This document shows positions 14,479-22,505 of a stretch of 64,000 bases of DNA, one piece after another. The translations under genes were made by a program, and so were the position numbers. The DNA is taken from the NCBI RefSeq assembly GCF_040833995.1, contig NZ_CP162137.1, forward strand, positions 2,032,501 through 2,096,500, in the 5' to 3' direction. This DNA is from Leptospira sp. WS58.C1 (GTDB lineage: Bacteria; Spirochaetota; Leptospiria; Leptospirales; Leptospiraceae). Each line of letters starts with the position of its first letter. Position 1 is the stretch's first letter. The notes beneath the pieces are model-generated. The model was not told the origin of the DNA. It saw only the letters and a list, made by a program, of their open reading frames with translations, and searched no databases.

Positions 14479-14750
14479 GCTGGTTCTCCCGCGACCATAG
14501 GCTTTTCAGGAAGAGAAGGGATTTCGCCTTTATAAAGAAAGTCGTAAAACTCTTCCGCCGTTAATGAGATGACTGCGCATTTTCGAGTCGAATCATCCTT
14601 TCTATCTTTGTACGGAACATCCGTATAAGTTCCTTTTCCTGCGGGTTGCAAATCTGTTTCCCAAATTGAAATTTGGAATTTCTGATCATCTTTCAGAAAG
14701 TAGCGAGATTTCATATTCTCGCCAATATCTATAGTCAATTGAAAAATCAC
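14475..14750 (-). CDS. Small element protein, unknown function
   Basis: Protein of 91 aa starting with GTG at 14750, which overlaps the stop of the pentapeptide gene (GTGA) and has GGAG eight bases upstream; ATG 14714 (79 aa) is an alternative. Contains a beta-rich start and a C-terminal [19 protein letters not shown]. Family not recognised. Confidence 0.5.
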   Translation of the reverse strand: MIFQLTIDIGENMKSRYFLKDDQKFQISIWETDLQPAGKGTYTDVPYKDRKDDSTRKCAVISLTAEEFYDFLYKGEIPSLPEKPMVAGEPA

Positions 14751-15430
14751 TTCGCAATCTCCGCAGGAACTTTGAAGGAAGCGAATAAGGCGATCGCTTT
14801 TACGTAATTCTTTCCATGTTCATTATCCGGATCGTAATACTTCTCGGAAACTCTCTGTGCAAATTCATCTAAGGTTCCTTTAAAACAACCGCAGATAACT
14901 TCGTCTTTTTTATAATCGTATTTCGTATAATCATTACGAGATCCGATCGGACCAACCTGGATAATTGAAAGAACTTCTAAAGAATATCTTGCGCCGCTTA
15001 GGTCTGCGCCGCTTAGGTTTGCGCCGCTTAGGTTTGCGCGGCGTAGGTCTGCGTCGCTTAGGTTTGCGCGGCTTAGGTCTGCGTCGCTTAGGTTTGCGCG
15101 GCGTAGGTCTGCGTCGCGTAGGTCTGCGCTGCGTAGGTCTGCGCTGCGTAGGTATGCGTCGCTTAGGTTTGCGCGGCGTAGGTCTGCGTCGCTTAGGTTT
15201 GCGCGGCTTAGGTCTGCGTCGCTTAGGTCTGCGTCGCTTAGGTTTGCGCGGCTTAGGTCTGCGCGGCTTAGGTCTGCGCTGCTTAGGTCTGCGCCGCTTA
15301 GGTTTGCGCGGCGTAGGTCTGCGCTGCTTAGGTCTGCGCGTTTTCCTTCGATGACATTCGTCATTCGACCGCGAATCCAAAGCTTATGTTGCTCTAAAAT
15401 ATACGCTAAATCGTCTTTTGTTACTTCCAC
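14747..15430 (-). CDS. Pentapeptide-repeat protein
   Basis: Protein of 227 aa starting with GTG. A short helical cap ([12 protein letters not shown]) precedes about 24 pentapeptides of the A-[DN]-L-[SR]-x type (residues about 33-150), which fold into a right-handed square beta-helix. The C-terminal 75 aa ([15 protein letters not shown]) is a domain often found after phage pentapeptide arrays. Some family members mimic DNA and protect gyrase, but most phage copies have no known role. First gene inside the right attachment repeat. DNA repeats leave a long open frame on the opposite strand, which is not a gene. Confidence 0.85.
   Translation of the reverse strand: MEVTKDDLAYILEQHKLWIRGRMTNVIEGKRADLSSADLRRANLSGADLSSADLSRADLSRANLSDADLSDADLSRANLSDADLRRANLSDAYLRSADLRSADLRDADLRRANLSDADLSRANLSDADLRRANLSGANLSGADLSGARYSLEVLSIIQVGPIGSRNDYTKYDYKKDEVICGCFKGTLDEFAQRVSEKYYDPDNEHGKNYVKAIALFASFKVPAEIAK
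14990..15340. repeat. 15-bp tandem repeat array within the pentapeptide gene
   Basis: About 23 tandem 15-bp units of the form GCGnnGCnTAGGTnT in the plus strand, each unit encoding A-[DN]-L-[SR]-x on the minus strand. Repeat copies differ at only a few positions, mainly C/T and G/C changes, so the array has probably expanded recently by slippage or unequal exchange. Confidence 0.9.
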
Positions 15431-15452
15431 GAATCATTTGCTACATAGTGCC

Positions 15453-15481
15453 AATGAGACATATTACCTATTATCGGAAGT
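15453..15481 (-). repeat. Right attachment repeat, dif-like
   Basis: Partner of the repeat at 3126-3154 (24/29). On the minus strand it reads ACTTCCGATAA, TAGGTA, ATATGTCTCAT. The central six bases are identical between the two copies and the outermost bases of the arms are conserved, as in attL/attR produced by Xer recombination. It lies 22 bp from the start of the pentapeptide gene. Confidence 0.7.
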
Positions 15482-15618
15482 TGACTTAGATCGGAACGAA
15501 GTTACTCTGCAGCCTTTTCTGGATATAAAAAGCTTAGATTCCGAGACTGCAGACAAATGGACGGCTCCTTTGTCGTATGGAAGTCTACTTTTTTAACTCG
15601 TCGAAGCGCCTACATTCT

Positions 15619-16467
15619 TCAAAAATCGCTCAAATCATCATACAAAATCAGATCGTCCAGATAGACATTTGCATAATCTGTCCGGAGTCCGGATGTTCCC
15701 CAGCTAAAGGTCCCATCCGTAACGGACAGTTGTAGAACATTATCCACATAAAAGTCAATATGATTCCCAATCGCAACTAAGGTCAGCTTATACCATCGTT
15801 TTGTTTGAAAAGATTTTGGATTTCCTGCCTGATCCTTTAGGGTTCCGGTTGCCAAGGTTGTGTAAGTCCCGCAGAGTTTTTTCTTAAAATAAACGGTCCC
15901 ATCACTTCGGAGAGATGCCACATACAAATCATTTTCTGTCCTGTATCTCGTGAATAAATGAATCCCCTGCCAATTGTCCGTTGCTTCCTGCCAAGAATCT
16001 ATATAAAACCTCGTCTCAACGGCTTGATCCGTCCATTTTACCCGAGAACCATTATGTAAACCTTGGATTAACATCCTAAAATTGTAATCTTCCGTTTTCG
16101 CCCTCTTATAAAGCCCACCCGAAAGATGTTTGGATAGCAGACTTCCGGAAGTAACTTCAATATGAGATCGCAAAGCCTTATTAGAACTTACTTCTATCAC
16201 CGTTCCATCCGCGTACGTTTCAAAACCTTCGAACGAAACTCCGTCTGGTGTTTGCCAGGTATAAACCTCGCTAGAACCGCTCGGATAATAACCTGTTCCT
16301 GGAAAAAATTCATAAGTTCCAGGAGGATTACAAGAACTCGCTTCCAGTTGGCTTTTTGTTCGGTAGGAAGGATCTAAAACTTGTTCCAAAATGATATTCG
16401 TTCCGAGATCGAAAATGCCTAAATAAAAGAAACTAGCAATACCTAACATTCTAAAGGTGGGAGTCAT
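15619..16467 (-). CDS. Concanavalin-like (LamG-type) surface or secreted protein
   Basis: Protein of 282 aa with a hydrophobic N-terminus (MLGIASFFYLGIF) likely a signal or anchor. The C-terminal ~150 aa show the beta-sandwich pattern of LamG/concanavalin-like proteins: HLFTRYRTENDLYVASLRSDGTVYFKK, WYKLTLVAIGNHIDFYVDNV and a closing VYLDDLILYDD. Such domains bind glycans or other surfaces. It sits 138 bp beyond the right attachment repeat, so probably host DNA, but element cargo cannot be excluded. Confidence 0.6.
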   Translation of the reverse strand: MTPTFRMLGIASFFYLGIFDLGTNIILEQVLDPSYRTKSQLEASSCNPPGTYEFFPGTGYYPSGSSEVYTWQTPDGVSFEGFETYADGTVIEVSSNKALRSHIEVTSGSLLSKHLSGGLYKRAKTEDYNFRMLIQGLHNGSRVKWTDQAVETRFYIDSWQEATDNWQGIHLFTRYRTENDLYVASLRSDGTVYFKKKLCGTYTTLATGTLKDQAGNPKSFQTKRWYKLTLVAIGNHIDFYVDNVLQLSVTDGTFSWGTSGLRTDYANVYLDDLILYDDLSDF

Positions 16468-16760
16468 ATTGTTGCCTATCTGATGATTTTCGACCCGAGA
16501 TCAAATCCGTTCCACTTTCAAAAGTCAAGCGGTTAAATATCTCCTCAAACATGGAGCATTCCCGATATATTTTCTACCGAAGTAGAATACAAATTTTTAC
16601 ATCATCCGAGTGCATACCTAGTTCGAGAAAGAATAGAATTTGGTCGAAATCATTTACGTTTTCTAAATACTTTGGTCTGGAAATTTATTTGTATTTAGTA
16701 TGTAATCAATTAATTACTTAAAATATTGAATTAGAAACTTGCTTGTAGAAATTTGGTTTC
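16468..16760. other. AT-rich intergenic region between divergent genes
   Basis: 293 bp between divergent starts. It is markedly AT-rich from 16660 to 16745 and must hold promoters for both genes. I see no clear operator palindrome, hairpin or small coupled gene in it. Confidence 0.5.
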
Positions 16761-17921
16761 ATGCGGCCATCTATTTCAGTTATACTTCCTACATACAACG
16801 AAAGAAAAAACCTACCGATTGCAGCGGATAGAATTACTCGCTCCCTATCCGATTATCGTCATGAAATTATCGTAGTGGATGATGACAGTCCGGATCATAC
16901 CTGGGAAGTCGCAGAACATCTTCAAAAGAAAATACCTCAACTCAAAGTAATCCGCAGGTTGACCGGAAAAGGTCTCTCCTCCGCTGTTTTAACCGGAATG
17001 GGCGCTGCCGAAGGAGAAGTTTTTGTAGTAATGGATTCCGACCTGCAACACGACGAAAAGATACTTCCGGAGATGATCCGTTCTTTTTATGAAAGAAATG
17101 TGGATCTCTGTCTCGGGACCAGATATGCCAAAGGAGGATCTACGGGGAAATGGTCTTTGGCTAGAATTGGTATCAGCAGATTTGCGAATTTTTTAGCAAA
17201 AGGTCTTTTAGGTCTTCCTGTTTCAGACCCTATGAGCGGGTACTTCGGGATCAAACGTTCCGTGTATTCTGAAACTAAAAACTCTATCAACCCGAGAGGT
17301 TTTAAGATCCTTCTGGAATTTTTGGGAAGAAGTAAGGAAAAACTGAAAATTGAAGAGATCCCATATACTTTCCAAACAAGAATATACGGAGAAACAAAGT
17401 TAAACAATTCGGTAATCAAAAATTTCTTTTTGGCAATCTTGGACATTCGTTTCGGAAAATGGATCTCCCCCACCTTCTTACTCTATTCACTCGTGGGAGC
17501 AAGCGGAGTGCTTGTAAACTTAATCGGGTTTTTTATCGGCGAATTATGTAAATTTCCGGAAGTACGAACCGGGATATTCTTTTTGGATCCTTTTTCGCTT
17601 TCGGTATTTTTCGGTATAGAACTTTCTATCCTATCCAACTTCTTCTTGAACAATTACTTTACATTTTATGAAAGAAGGTATTCAGGCAAAAATTTAGGAA
17701 TTGGATTTCTAATATTTCATTCCGTAAGTATGGTAGGGCTACTTGTTCAAATGTCAGCATTCCATTTTATCTATTATTCCATTTTCAAACAATGGAGTGG
17801 AGTCTCCGAGCTTACTTTAAAATTCAGCGCGGATATTCTTTCCATCCTGACAGCTATGGTCTCAAATTATTTCCTGAATTCCAATCTGACTTGGTCCAAG
17901 AAAGCGGAACTAAATAGATAA
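16761..17921 (+). CDS. GT2 polyprenol-phosphate glycosyltransferase fused to GtrA-like membrane domain
   Basis: Protein of 386 aa. Residues 1-225 are a GT-A glycosyltransferase of the dolichol-phosphate mannosyltransferase type: SVILPTYNERKNLP, VVDDDSPDHTW and MDSDLQHDE (nucleotide/metal Asp residues). Residues about 240-375 hold four membrane spans of the GtrA type (LYSLVGASGVLVNLIGFF, SVFFGIELSILSNFFLNNYFTFYERR). Such fusions make and possibly flip a polyprenyl-phosphate sugar for LPS or protein modification. Followed downstream by an unrelated DJ-1 gene. Confidence 0.85.
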   Translation: MRPSISVILPTYNERKNLPIAADRITRSLSDYRHEIIVVDDDSPDHTWEVAEHLQKKIPQLKVIRRLTGKGLSSAVLTGMGAAEGEVFVVMDSDLQHDEKILPEMIRSFYERNVDLCLGTRYAKGGSTGKWSLARIGISRFANFLAKGLLGLPVSDPMSGYFGIKRSVYSETKNSINPRGFKILLEFLGRSKEKLKIEEIPYTFQTRIYGETKLNNSVIKNFFLAILDIRFGKWISPTFLLYSLVGASGVLVNLIGFFIGELCKFPEVRTGIFFLDPFSLSVFFGIELSILSNFFLNNYFTFYERRYSGKNLGIGFLIFHSVSMVGLLVQMSAFHFIYYSIFKQWSGVSELTLKFSADILSILTAMVSNYFLNSNLTWSKKAELNR

Positions 17922-18066
17922 AGTTTTTATTGATTTCTTCTCCAAGGATCCCAATATAATGATAGCCTGTCCTTGACAAGTTTCAAGGATACTGAAGCCT
18001 GCAAATGCGGACAATAAAGAGAAGGTCCACTACCTTCTAAACCAACCCAATCGATCGGAGAAAAAT

Positions 18067-18609
18067 ATGCCTAAGGTGCTCGTTCCTTTTGCGGACGGAA
18101 TGGAAGAAATGGAAGCAGTCATCGTGGTGGACGTGCTTAGAAGAGCCGGGATTGAGGTTGTCTCTGCCGGAATTTCCTCGAATATAATCTTAGCTTCCAG
18201 AGGAATAAAATTAGTTTCAGATTCACTTTTGTCCGAAATCGATCCTTCTAATTTTGATATGATTGTTTTGCCTGGAGGAAACCAAGGAACTAAAAATCTG
18301 AATGCGGATCCTTTCGTCTCGGAAATATTAAAAAAATTTAAAAAGGAAGACAGATGGATCGGTGCTATCTGTGCGGCACCGAACGTTCTTTTAACCCACA
18401 ACATTCTTCAGGACCAAAAATTTACCGCCTTCCCCGGAAGTGTACCCTCCAATGAAAAATATACGGGAAGCAGATTAGAACTTTCCGATAAAATTTTAAC
18501 TAGTATCGGTCCCGGCTCCGCATTCGAATTCTCTTTAAAAATTGTGGAACTTCTCTCCGGGGTCGAAAAAAGAAAAGAAGTGGAAAAAAACTTACAACTT
18601 CCTGCATAA
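18067..18609 (+). CDS. DJ-1/PfpI family protein
   Basis: Protein of 180 aa matching the DJ-1/YajL size. VLVPFADGMEEMEAVI at the start, VLPGGNQGTKNL and GAICAAPNVLL contain the conserved acidic residue near 16 and the nucleophile-elbow Cys at about 102. Family members act as chaperones, deglycases or glyoxalases under oxidative or carbonyl stress; no single role can be chosen. The sirtuin gene begins two bases after its stop, suggesting a two-gene operon. Confidence 0.85.
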   Translation: MPKVLVPFADGMEEMEAVIVVDVLRRAGIEVVSAGISSNIILASRGIKLVSDSLLSEIDPSNFDMIVLPGGNQGTKNLNADPFVSEILKKFKKEDRWIGAICAAPNVLLTHNILQDQKFTAFPGSVPSNEKYTGSRLELSDKILTSIGPGSAFEFSLKIVELLSGVEKRKEVEKNLQLPA

Positions 18610-18610
18610 A

Positions 18611-19339
18611 ATGCAAATATCGCCGCAGCTAAAAAACAGATTTAAGAATTCCAAGAATATTCTAGCGCTCACGGGGGCAGGAATTTCAGCGGAAAGCGGA
18701 GTTCCTACATTCAGAGGAAAAGAAGGTCTTTGGAAACAATATAGGGCGGAGGACCTTGCAACTCCTCAAGCATTTCGTAAAGATCCGAAACTCGTTTGGG
18801 AATGGTATCTCTGGAGAATGGAATTAATCTCTACTAAGTCTCCGAATCCTGCTCATTTTGCATTGGCAGAATTGGAAAAGAAAAGATCCGATTTTTACCT
18901 AATCACCCAAAACGTGGACGGCCTTCATAAAAAGTCAGGCTCCGAAAAGGTCATGGAAATCCACGGAAATATTTTTAGGAATAGATGTATCAGCTGCGCT
19001 CACTTTTATGATTCGGATCTTTCTAAACTGAAAATTTCTATAGAATGTGCAAACTGTGGAAACTTGGTAAGACCGGATGTTCTATGGTTCGGAGAAAGTT
19101 ATGATACGGAACTATTAAACCAAGCTGTGTCTCTTGCAGAAAGATCGGAACTCGCTTTAGTGATCGGTTCTTCCGGCGCTGTAGGAATTCCCGTAGAACT
19201 TGCCAGGATTGCAAAAGAAAACGGAGCTTTTGTGATAGAGATAAATCTCGATCCAAGCGGCTATAGCAGATACGCGGACCTATTCCTACAAGGAAAGGCG
19301 GGAGAAATCCTACCGGAAATTGTTTCTTATTTCGTATGA
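18611..19339 (+). CDS. cobB: Sirtuin, NAD-dependent protein deacylase
   Basis: Start at ATG 18611, right after the DJ-1 stop; 242 aa. NAD site GAGISAESGVPTFRG, catalytic region TQNVDGLHKKSGS and MEIHGN, and two zinc Cys pairs (CISCAH and CANCGN) identify a Sir2 protein. Residues WYLWRMEL contain Tyr-x-x-Arg, the signature that lets class III sirtuins remove succinyl or malonyl groups. It probably works on metabolic enzymes. The 3' end overlaps the convergent SGNH gene by 13 bp. Confidence 0.9.
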   Translation: MQISPQLKNRFKNSKNILALTGAGISAESGVPTFRGKEGLWKQYRAEDLATPQAFRKDPKLVWEWYLWRMELISTKSPNPAHFALAELEKKRSDFYLITQNVDGLHKKSGSEKVMEIHGNIFRNRCISCAHFYDSDLSKLKISIECANCGNLVRPDVLWFGESYDTELLNQAVSLAERSELALVIGSSGAVGIPVELARIAKENGAFVIEINLDPSGYSRYADLFLQGKAGEILPEIVSYFV

Positions 19340-20421
19340 ATCTTTGGAAACGTTTCTTCTAACTTTCTAAAGATATAATCTCCGAAGACGGGGAAACAAT
19401 TCGGGGACATATGACCTGGATCCGCAAATTCCTCACAATTATAATTCGGATCCTCGTTCATATTCCAGAAAGGGGTCCCCGTCTCTTGATTAAACTTCTC
19501 CACAATAGGTTTCCAGACTTCCATGGGAGTTTTGAGACCTTCGGAAGTTTCCACTTTCCTAGTCATATATAGATTAAAATATGGACGAGCCACCTTCACC
19601 CAGATAGTCGCGTAAGGTATATTGTTTTCTTTTAATATACTGATGGAATCTTTCTGCATTTCGAACATATTCGAATGAAAGGTATACGGTTTTAAATAGG
19701 AGGAAAAATCCGTTTCGGATACCTTTACAAGCTGTTCATCCGTATGTTTCTGTTTAACAAGCTCTCTAGGAGTGCTTCCCCTTTCTTCCTTAAGCATAGT
19801 CAACACTTTTTGGACCGCTGTTTGATACACTTTGGCTAAAGCGGAGGAGTTTTGCATTCTTTCCAAAACCCGCCAGAGTTTAGGTCTATCTCTATAAGTA
19901 TGAAATAGATTCTTGGAGATAAAAACCGATAATTCTTCTCTGGAATACCTGGTCCAATGCCTGAGTATAAACTCTGGGGAAAGGCCATAAATCAAGACTT
20001 CGTCCAATGCGAGAACGGGAGTTTTATTATATATTTCTAATGATTGGTCCAGAAGAATAAAATCCGGTCTTGTGCCGTCCGAATGAAATCTTTCCACCCA
20101 GTATAAAAAATAATCCGGAGATCCTCCCGGAACAGAAAAATTATAAAGCACCCAGTCCGGATGTTTTTTTTCCAATTCTTTCGTAGGAAGCAGAAGCGCC
20201 CTGGAATTTCCGAAAAACACCAAAGTTTTTTTACGTGTAGTCGGGTCTTTCTTCAGATACTCTTTCAGATCCGAATATAGATCCTCTTTGCTGATAAAAT
20301 TCAAATGAGATAACGTATTGGAATAATAATATTGAAAAAACTCTAAGGTGAACAGTCGATCCAAGCCTAAGGAAATCAAAAGAACAAGCAGAGGAAGAAG
20401 TAAGAATGTATTCTTTTTCAT
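19327..20421 (-). CDS. SGNH-hydrolase-like membrane-anchored protein (DUF1574 type)
   Basis: Protein of 364 aa with an N-terminal signal anchor (FLLLPLLVLLISLGLDRLF). FFGNSRALLLP resembles SGNH block I with the expected Ser, and DPGHMSPNCFPVFG near the C-terminus provides the Asp/His pair of block V. Such proteins work with the adjacent MBOAT protein like AlgJ/AlgX with AlgI, moving acyl groups onto an envelope polysaccharide. The MBOAT gene lies 14 bp upstream. Confidence 0.75.
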   Translation of the reverse strand: MKKNTFLLLPLLVLLISLGLDRLFTLEFFQYYYSNTLSHLNFISKEDLYSDLKEYLKKDPTTRKKTLVFFGNSRALLLPTKELEKKHPDWVLYNFSVPGGSPDYFLYWVERFHSDGTRPDFILLDQSLEIYNKTPVLALDEVLIYGLSPEFILRHWTRYSREELSVFISKNLFHTYRDRPKLWRVLERMQNSSALAKVYQTAVQKVLTMLKEERGSTPRELVKQKHTDEQLVKVSETDFSSYLKPYTFHSNMFEMQKDSISILKENNIPYATIWVKVARPYFNLYMTRKVETSEGLKTPMEVWKPIVEKFNQETGTPFWNMNEDPNYNCEEFADPGHMSPNCFPVFGDYIFRKLEETFPKIHTK

Positions 20422-20435
20422 AGTGATTTAATCGC

Positions 20436-21935
20436 CTAAAATTGACAATAGATACAGGCTCCGGAATCCTCCGATAATAATGCGATGGCAAATACCGTCC
20501 CTACCCCGCAGGCCACAAGCAGCCAATCCTTTCCTCTTCCCCATTTCAACAATAAGTCCTTTCTGGATTGGATCCAATGGAAAACGATAAATCCCAAATA
20601 AGAATATCCGATCTTTTCAATATTCTTCATGGATTCTAAAATAAAAGGAGAAGGTCCGGTGACCAGGGAAATAGAATTTTCTATCCAGCCAAAGCCTAAG
20701 GATTGTAAAGAAGCAGATAAATAATTAGGAGTATTCGTAACAAGTCCCACAACGTGTTGAAGCATCTTAGTTGCTGAGTTTGCCCTAAATAAGATCGCGC
20801 TGAATGAGAATAAACAGAATACGAATTGTATCCTCAAGAAGTTCAGAATTTTACTTTTGGAATCTTCGTCGTTCCAACCGAACTTGCCTACTAAAAACCT
20901 TTCGAAAGCGAGAATGACTCCCCAATAGAATCCCCATGCTATAAACGTATAGTCTGCGCCATGCCATACCCCGCCCACCGTCATAGTGATGATCAGATTG
21001 AGGTAGGTCCGCCATTCTCCTTTTTTACTTCCACCCAAAGGAAAATAAATATAATCCCTAAGCCAAAAAGAAAGAGTCATGTGCCATCTCTGCCATAATT
21101 CTCTTCCGGAAGGAGAAAACAAAGGTGCATTAAAGTTTTCAGGAAGTTCAAATCCGAAATATAGACCGACTCCTCTTGCCATATCCGTAAGACCCGAAAA
21201 ATCACAATATACTTGGATTGCATATCCGAAAGCAGCTAAGACCAAGGATAGATTATCGTACTGTCCTGGATTCGAAAACACTGGAGCGATCACTCCGGCC
21301 ACAGGGTCCGCGATCAGTAATTTTTTGATCAAACCTGAGATCATCAGATAAGAGGCGCGAATAACCTTATCCTTATCTGGGCTCAAATGTCCGATATTTA
21401 CGAAATAATCCTTAGTCCTTAAAATCGGCCCTACAATCAAAACCGGAAAGAATATTACAAAACTAAGATATTGTTTCAATCCGATCACATCACCTTCCGG
21501 TTTGCGATAGGCATCCACAGCCGCAGCGATCATTTGGAAGCTGTAAAAGCTCACCGCCAAAGGAAGGGAGATCTGTAATATTCTAGGCACTTCGTCAAAA
21601 AACGGATACTTAGTAAGATCAAAAAGTATCCTGTTCATAAAGTAAAAATATTTAAAGAATCCTAGATTAATCGCGTTTAAAAGAACGGCAAAGATCATCC
21701 AAACCTTCGGTTTTGCGGAAGTCCTGATCTTAAAATATGCGAAATAATTGAATAAAACGATAATTAAGAAATGAAAAAAGAAATAGAGCCCATTTAAGAT
21801 GGTAGAAGAAGCGATTACGTAAAAGATCGCACTGGAAATGAGTAAAAAATCGGATCTTCTCTTTTCCGGAAGAAGCCAATAGATTGAATATATGACGGAG
21901 AAAAAAACGAAAAATAAGATCGAATTGTAGAGCAC
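20436..21935 (-). CDS. MBOAT O-acyltransferase, AlgI-like
   Basis: Protein of 499 aa, GTG start, with about 11-12 membrane spans. The conserved MBOAT region MTVGGVWHGADYTFIAWGFYWG contains the catalytic His; GRELWQRWHMTLSFWLRDYIYFPLGGSKKG is typical of the AlgI/DltB subgroup. It should carry an acyl group across the inner membrane for the SGNH partner encoded just downstream. The acceptor (LPS O-antigen or another glycan) is unknown. A second such pair lies at 50037-52489. Confidence 0.9.
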   Translation of the reverse strand: MLYNSILFFVFFSVIYSIYWLLPEKRRSDFLLISSAIFYVIASSTILNGLYFFFHFLIIVLFNYFAYFKIRTSAKPKVWMIFAVLLNAINLGFFKYFYFMNRILFDLTKYPFFDEVPRILQISLPLAVSFYSFQMIAAAVDAYRKPEGDVIGLKQYLSFVIFFPVLIVGPILRTKDYFVNIGHLSPDKDKVIRASYLMISGLIKKLLIADPVAGVIAPVFSNPGQYDNLSLVLAAFGYAIQVYCDFSGLTDMARGVGLYFGFELPENFNAPLFSPSGRELWQRWHMTLSFWLRDYIYFPLGGSKKGEWRTYLNLIITMTVGGVWHGADYTFIAWGFYWGVILAFERFLVGKFGWNDEDSKSKILNFLRIQFVFCLFSFSAILFRANSATKMLQHVVGLVTNTPNYLSASLQSLGFGWIENSISLVTGPSPFILESMKNIEKIGYSYLGFIVFHWIQSRKDLLLKWGRGKDWLLVACGVGTVFAIALLSEDSGACIYCQF

Positions 21936-21939
21936 TCTT

Positions 21940-22431
21940 TTACTTTCCCTTCTTGAATAGTTCCTTCCAGTAGAGAATCTCTCCCGGAGAAAGTTTTGCG
22001 CCGGAGTCCTTTTCTTCCCGAGTCGGTTTTTCCGCTAAGGCGCTTTCTATTTTTTTTACGAACTCTTCGGATAGTATAGGTTTTGTTCCTAGTCTTTTTG
22101 CAAAAGCCAAAATTTCCTGATCGGAAGTCACAACAAATAGATCCGCAGGCCTTGGAGCAAACTTGATATATTCCTTGATCAAATCGTCCGCCTTTCTGTC
22201 CTGGCTGAAATAAACGTGTATTTTTCCGTACGAATCTTCTTTGGTCTCGTTCCCTTTTTCTTTTTTACCATCGAAGAAAACATGGACCTTAGAACTTTTC
22301 AATTTAGAAGAATAAGATTCCAAAATCCGCAAGAGGCCGACTCTGGCATCCCTCAATCGATTGGAATACATATACTCTTCCAATTCAGGAATTTTGTAAA
22401 TCAGGTTGAAACCGTCTACGACTAAATGCAT
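21940..22431 (-). CDS. NYN/PIN-like nuclease domain protein (YacP type)
   Basis: Start chosen at ATG 22431 (163 aa) because MHLVVDGFNLIYKIPEL is the usual opening of YacP/NYN proteins; the frame extends to GTG 22482 but without a ribosome site. Acidic residues of the nuclease site: DGFN at the start, QDRKADDLIKEYI and VVTSDQEILAFA. YacP (Rae1) of Bacillus cleaves mRNA on the ribosome; the same role here is possible. Same operon direction as the MBOAT gene, 4 bp upstream of it. Confidence 0.8.
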   Translation of the reverse strand: MHLVVDGFNLIYKIPELEEYMYSNRLRDARVGLLRILESYSSKLKSSKVHVFFDGKKEKGNETKEDSYGKIHVYFSQDRKADDLIKEYIKFAPRPADLFVVTSDQEILAFAKRLGTKPILSEEFVKKIESALAEKPTREEKDSGAKLSPGEILYWKELFKKGK

Positions 22432-22505
22432 CCCTTTAAAACTAGTGACCAGAATGTATGTTTTGGAAAAACTTGTAAACACCGAACCGAATCGGACAAT
22501 GGCTC

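Larger units (their letters stand above)
3126..15481. mobile_element. Integrase-less prophage-like element flanked by dif-like repeats
   Basis: A 12.36-kb block of about 31 genes, all leftward, many with ATGA or TAATG overlaps, bounded by imperfect 29-bp direct repeats at 3126-3154 and 15453-15481. Seen: M15 endolysin, beta-rich capsid-like genes, at least four proteins with a C-terminal membrane anchor and basic tail, a Lar-like zinc ribbon, RHH regulator, MazG-like and pentapeptide proteins, two good intrinsic terminators and two promoter/palindrome regions. Not seen: integrase, transposase, terminase, portal, tail proteins, Walker-A packaging ATPase, HUH Rep. Inference: a small tailless, membrane-containing prophage that uses host XerC/XerD. 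A phage satellite or a defective prophage are alternatives. Confidence 0.75.

Noticed and set aside
14990..15340. CRISPR array
   Set aside because: The repeats are 15 bp and directly adjacent with no unique spacers and no cas genes; they encode pentapeptides.
14965..15354. Long plus-strand open frame opposite the pentapeptide array
   Set aside because: It consists only of a repetitive L-G-L-R-x pattern forced by the 15-bp repeats, has no ribosome site, and the minus-strand gene explains the DNA.
3126..15481. Insertion sequence or integrative plasmid with its own recombinase
   Set aside because: No transposase, integrase or relaxase motif was found among the genes read, and repeats look like Xer sites rather than IS ends.
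3126..15481. Tailed (Caudovirales-type) prophage remnant
   Set aside because: No terminase, portal, tape measure or tail gene; the genes are compact and coupled without obvious decay, so a remnant seems less likely.
15351..15596. Plus-strand 81-aa frame across the right end
   Set aside because: It spans the attachment repeat and the pentapeptide gene start, shows no ribosome site and no protein-like pattern.
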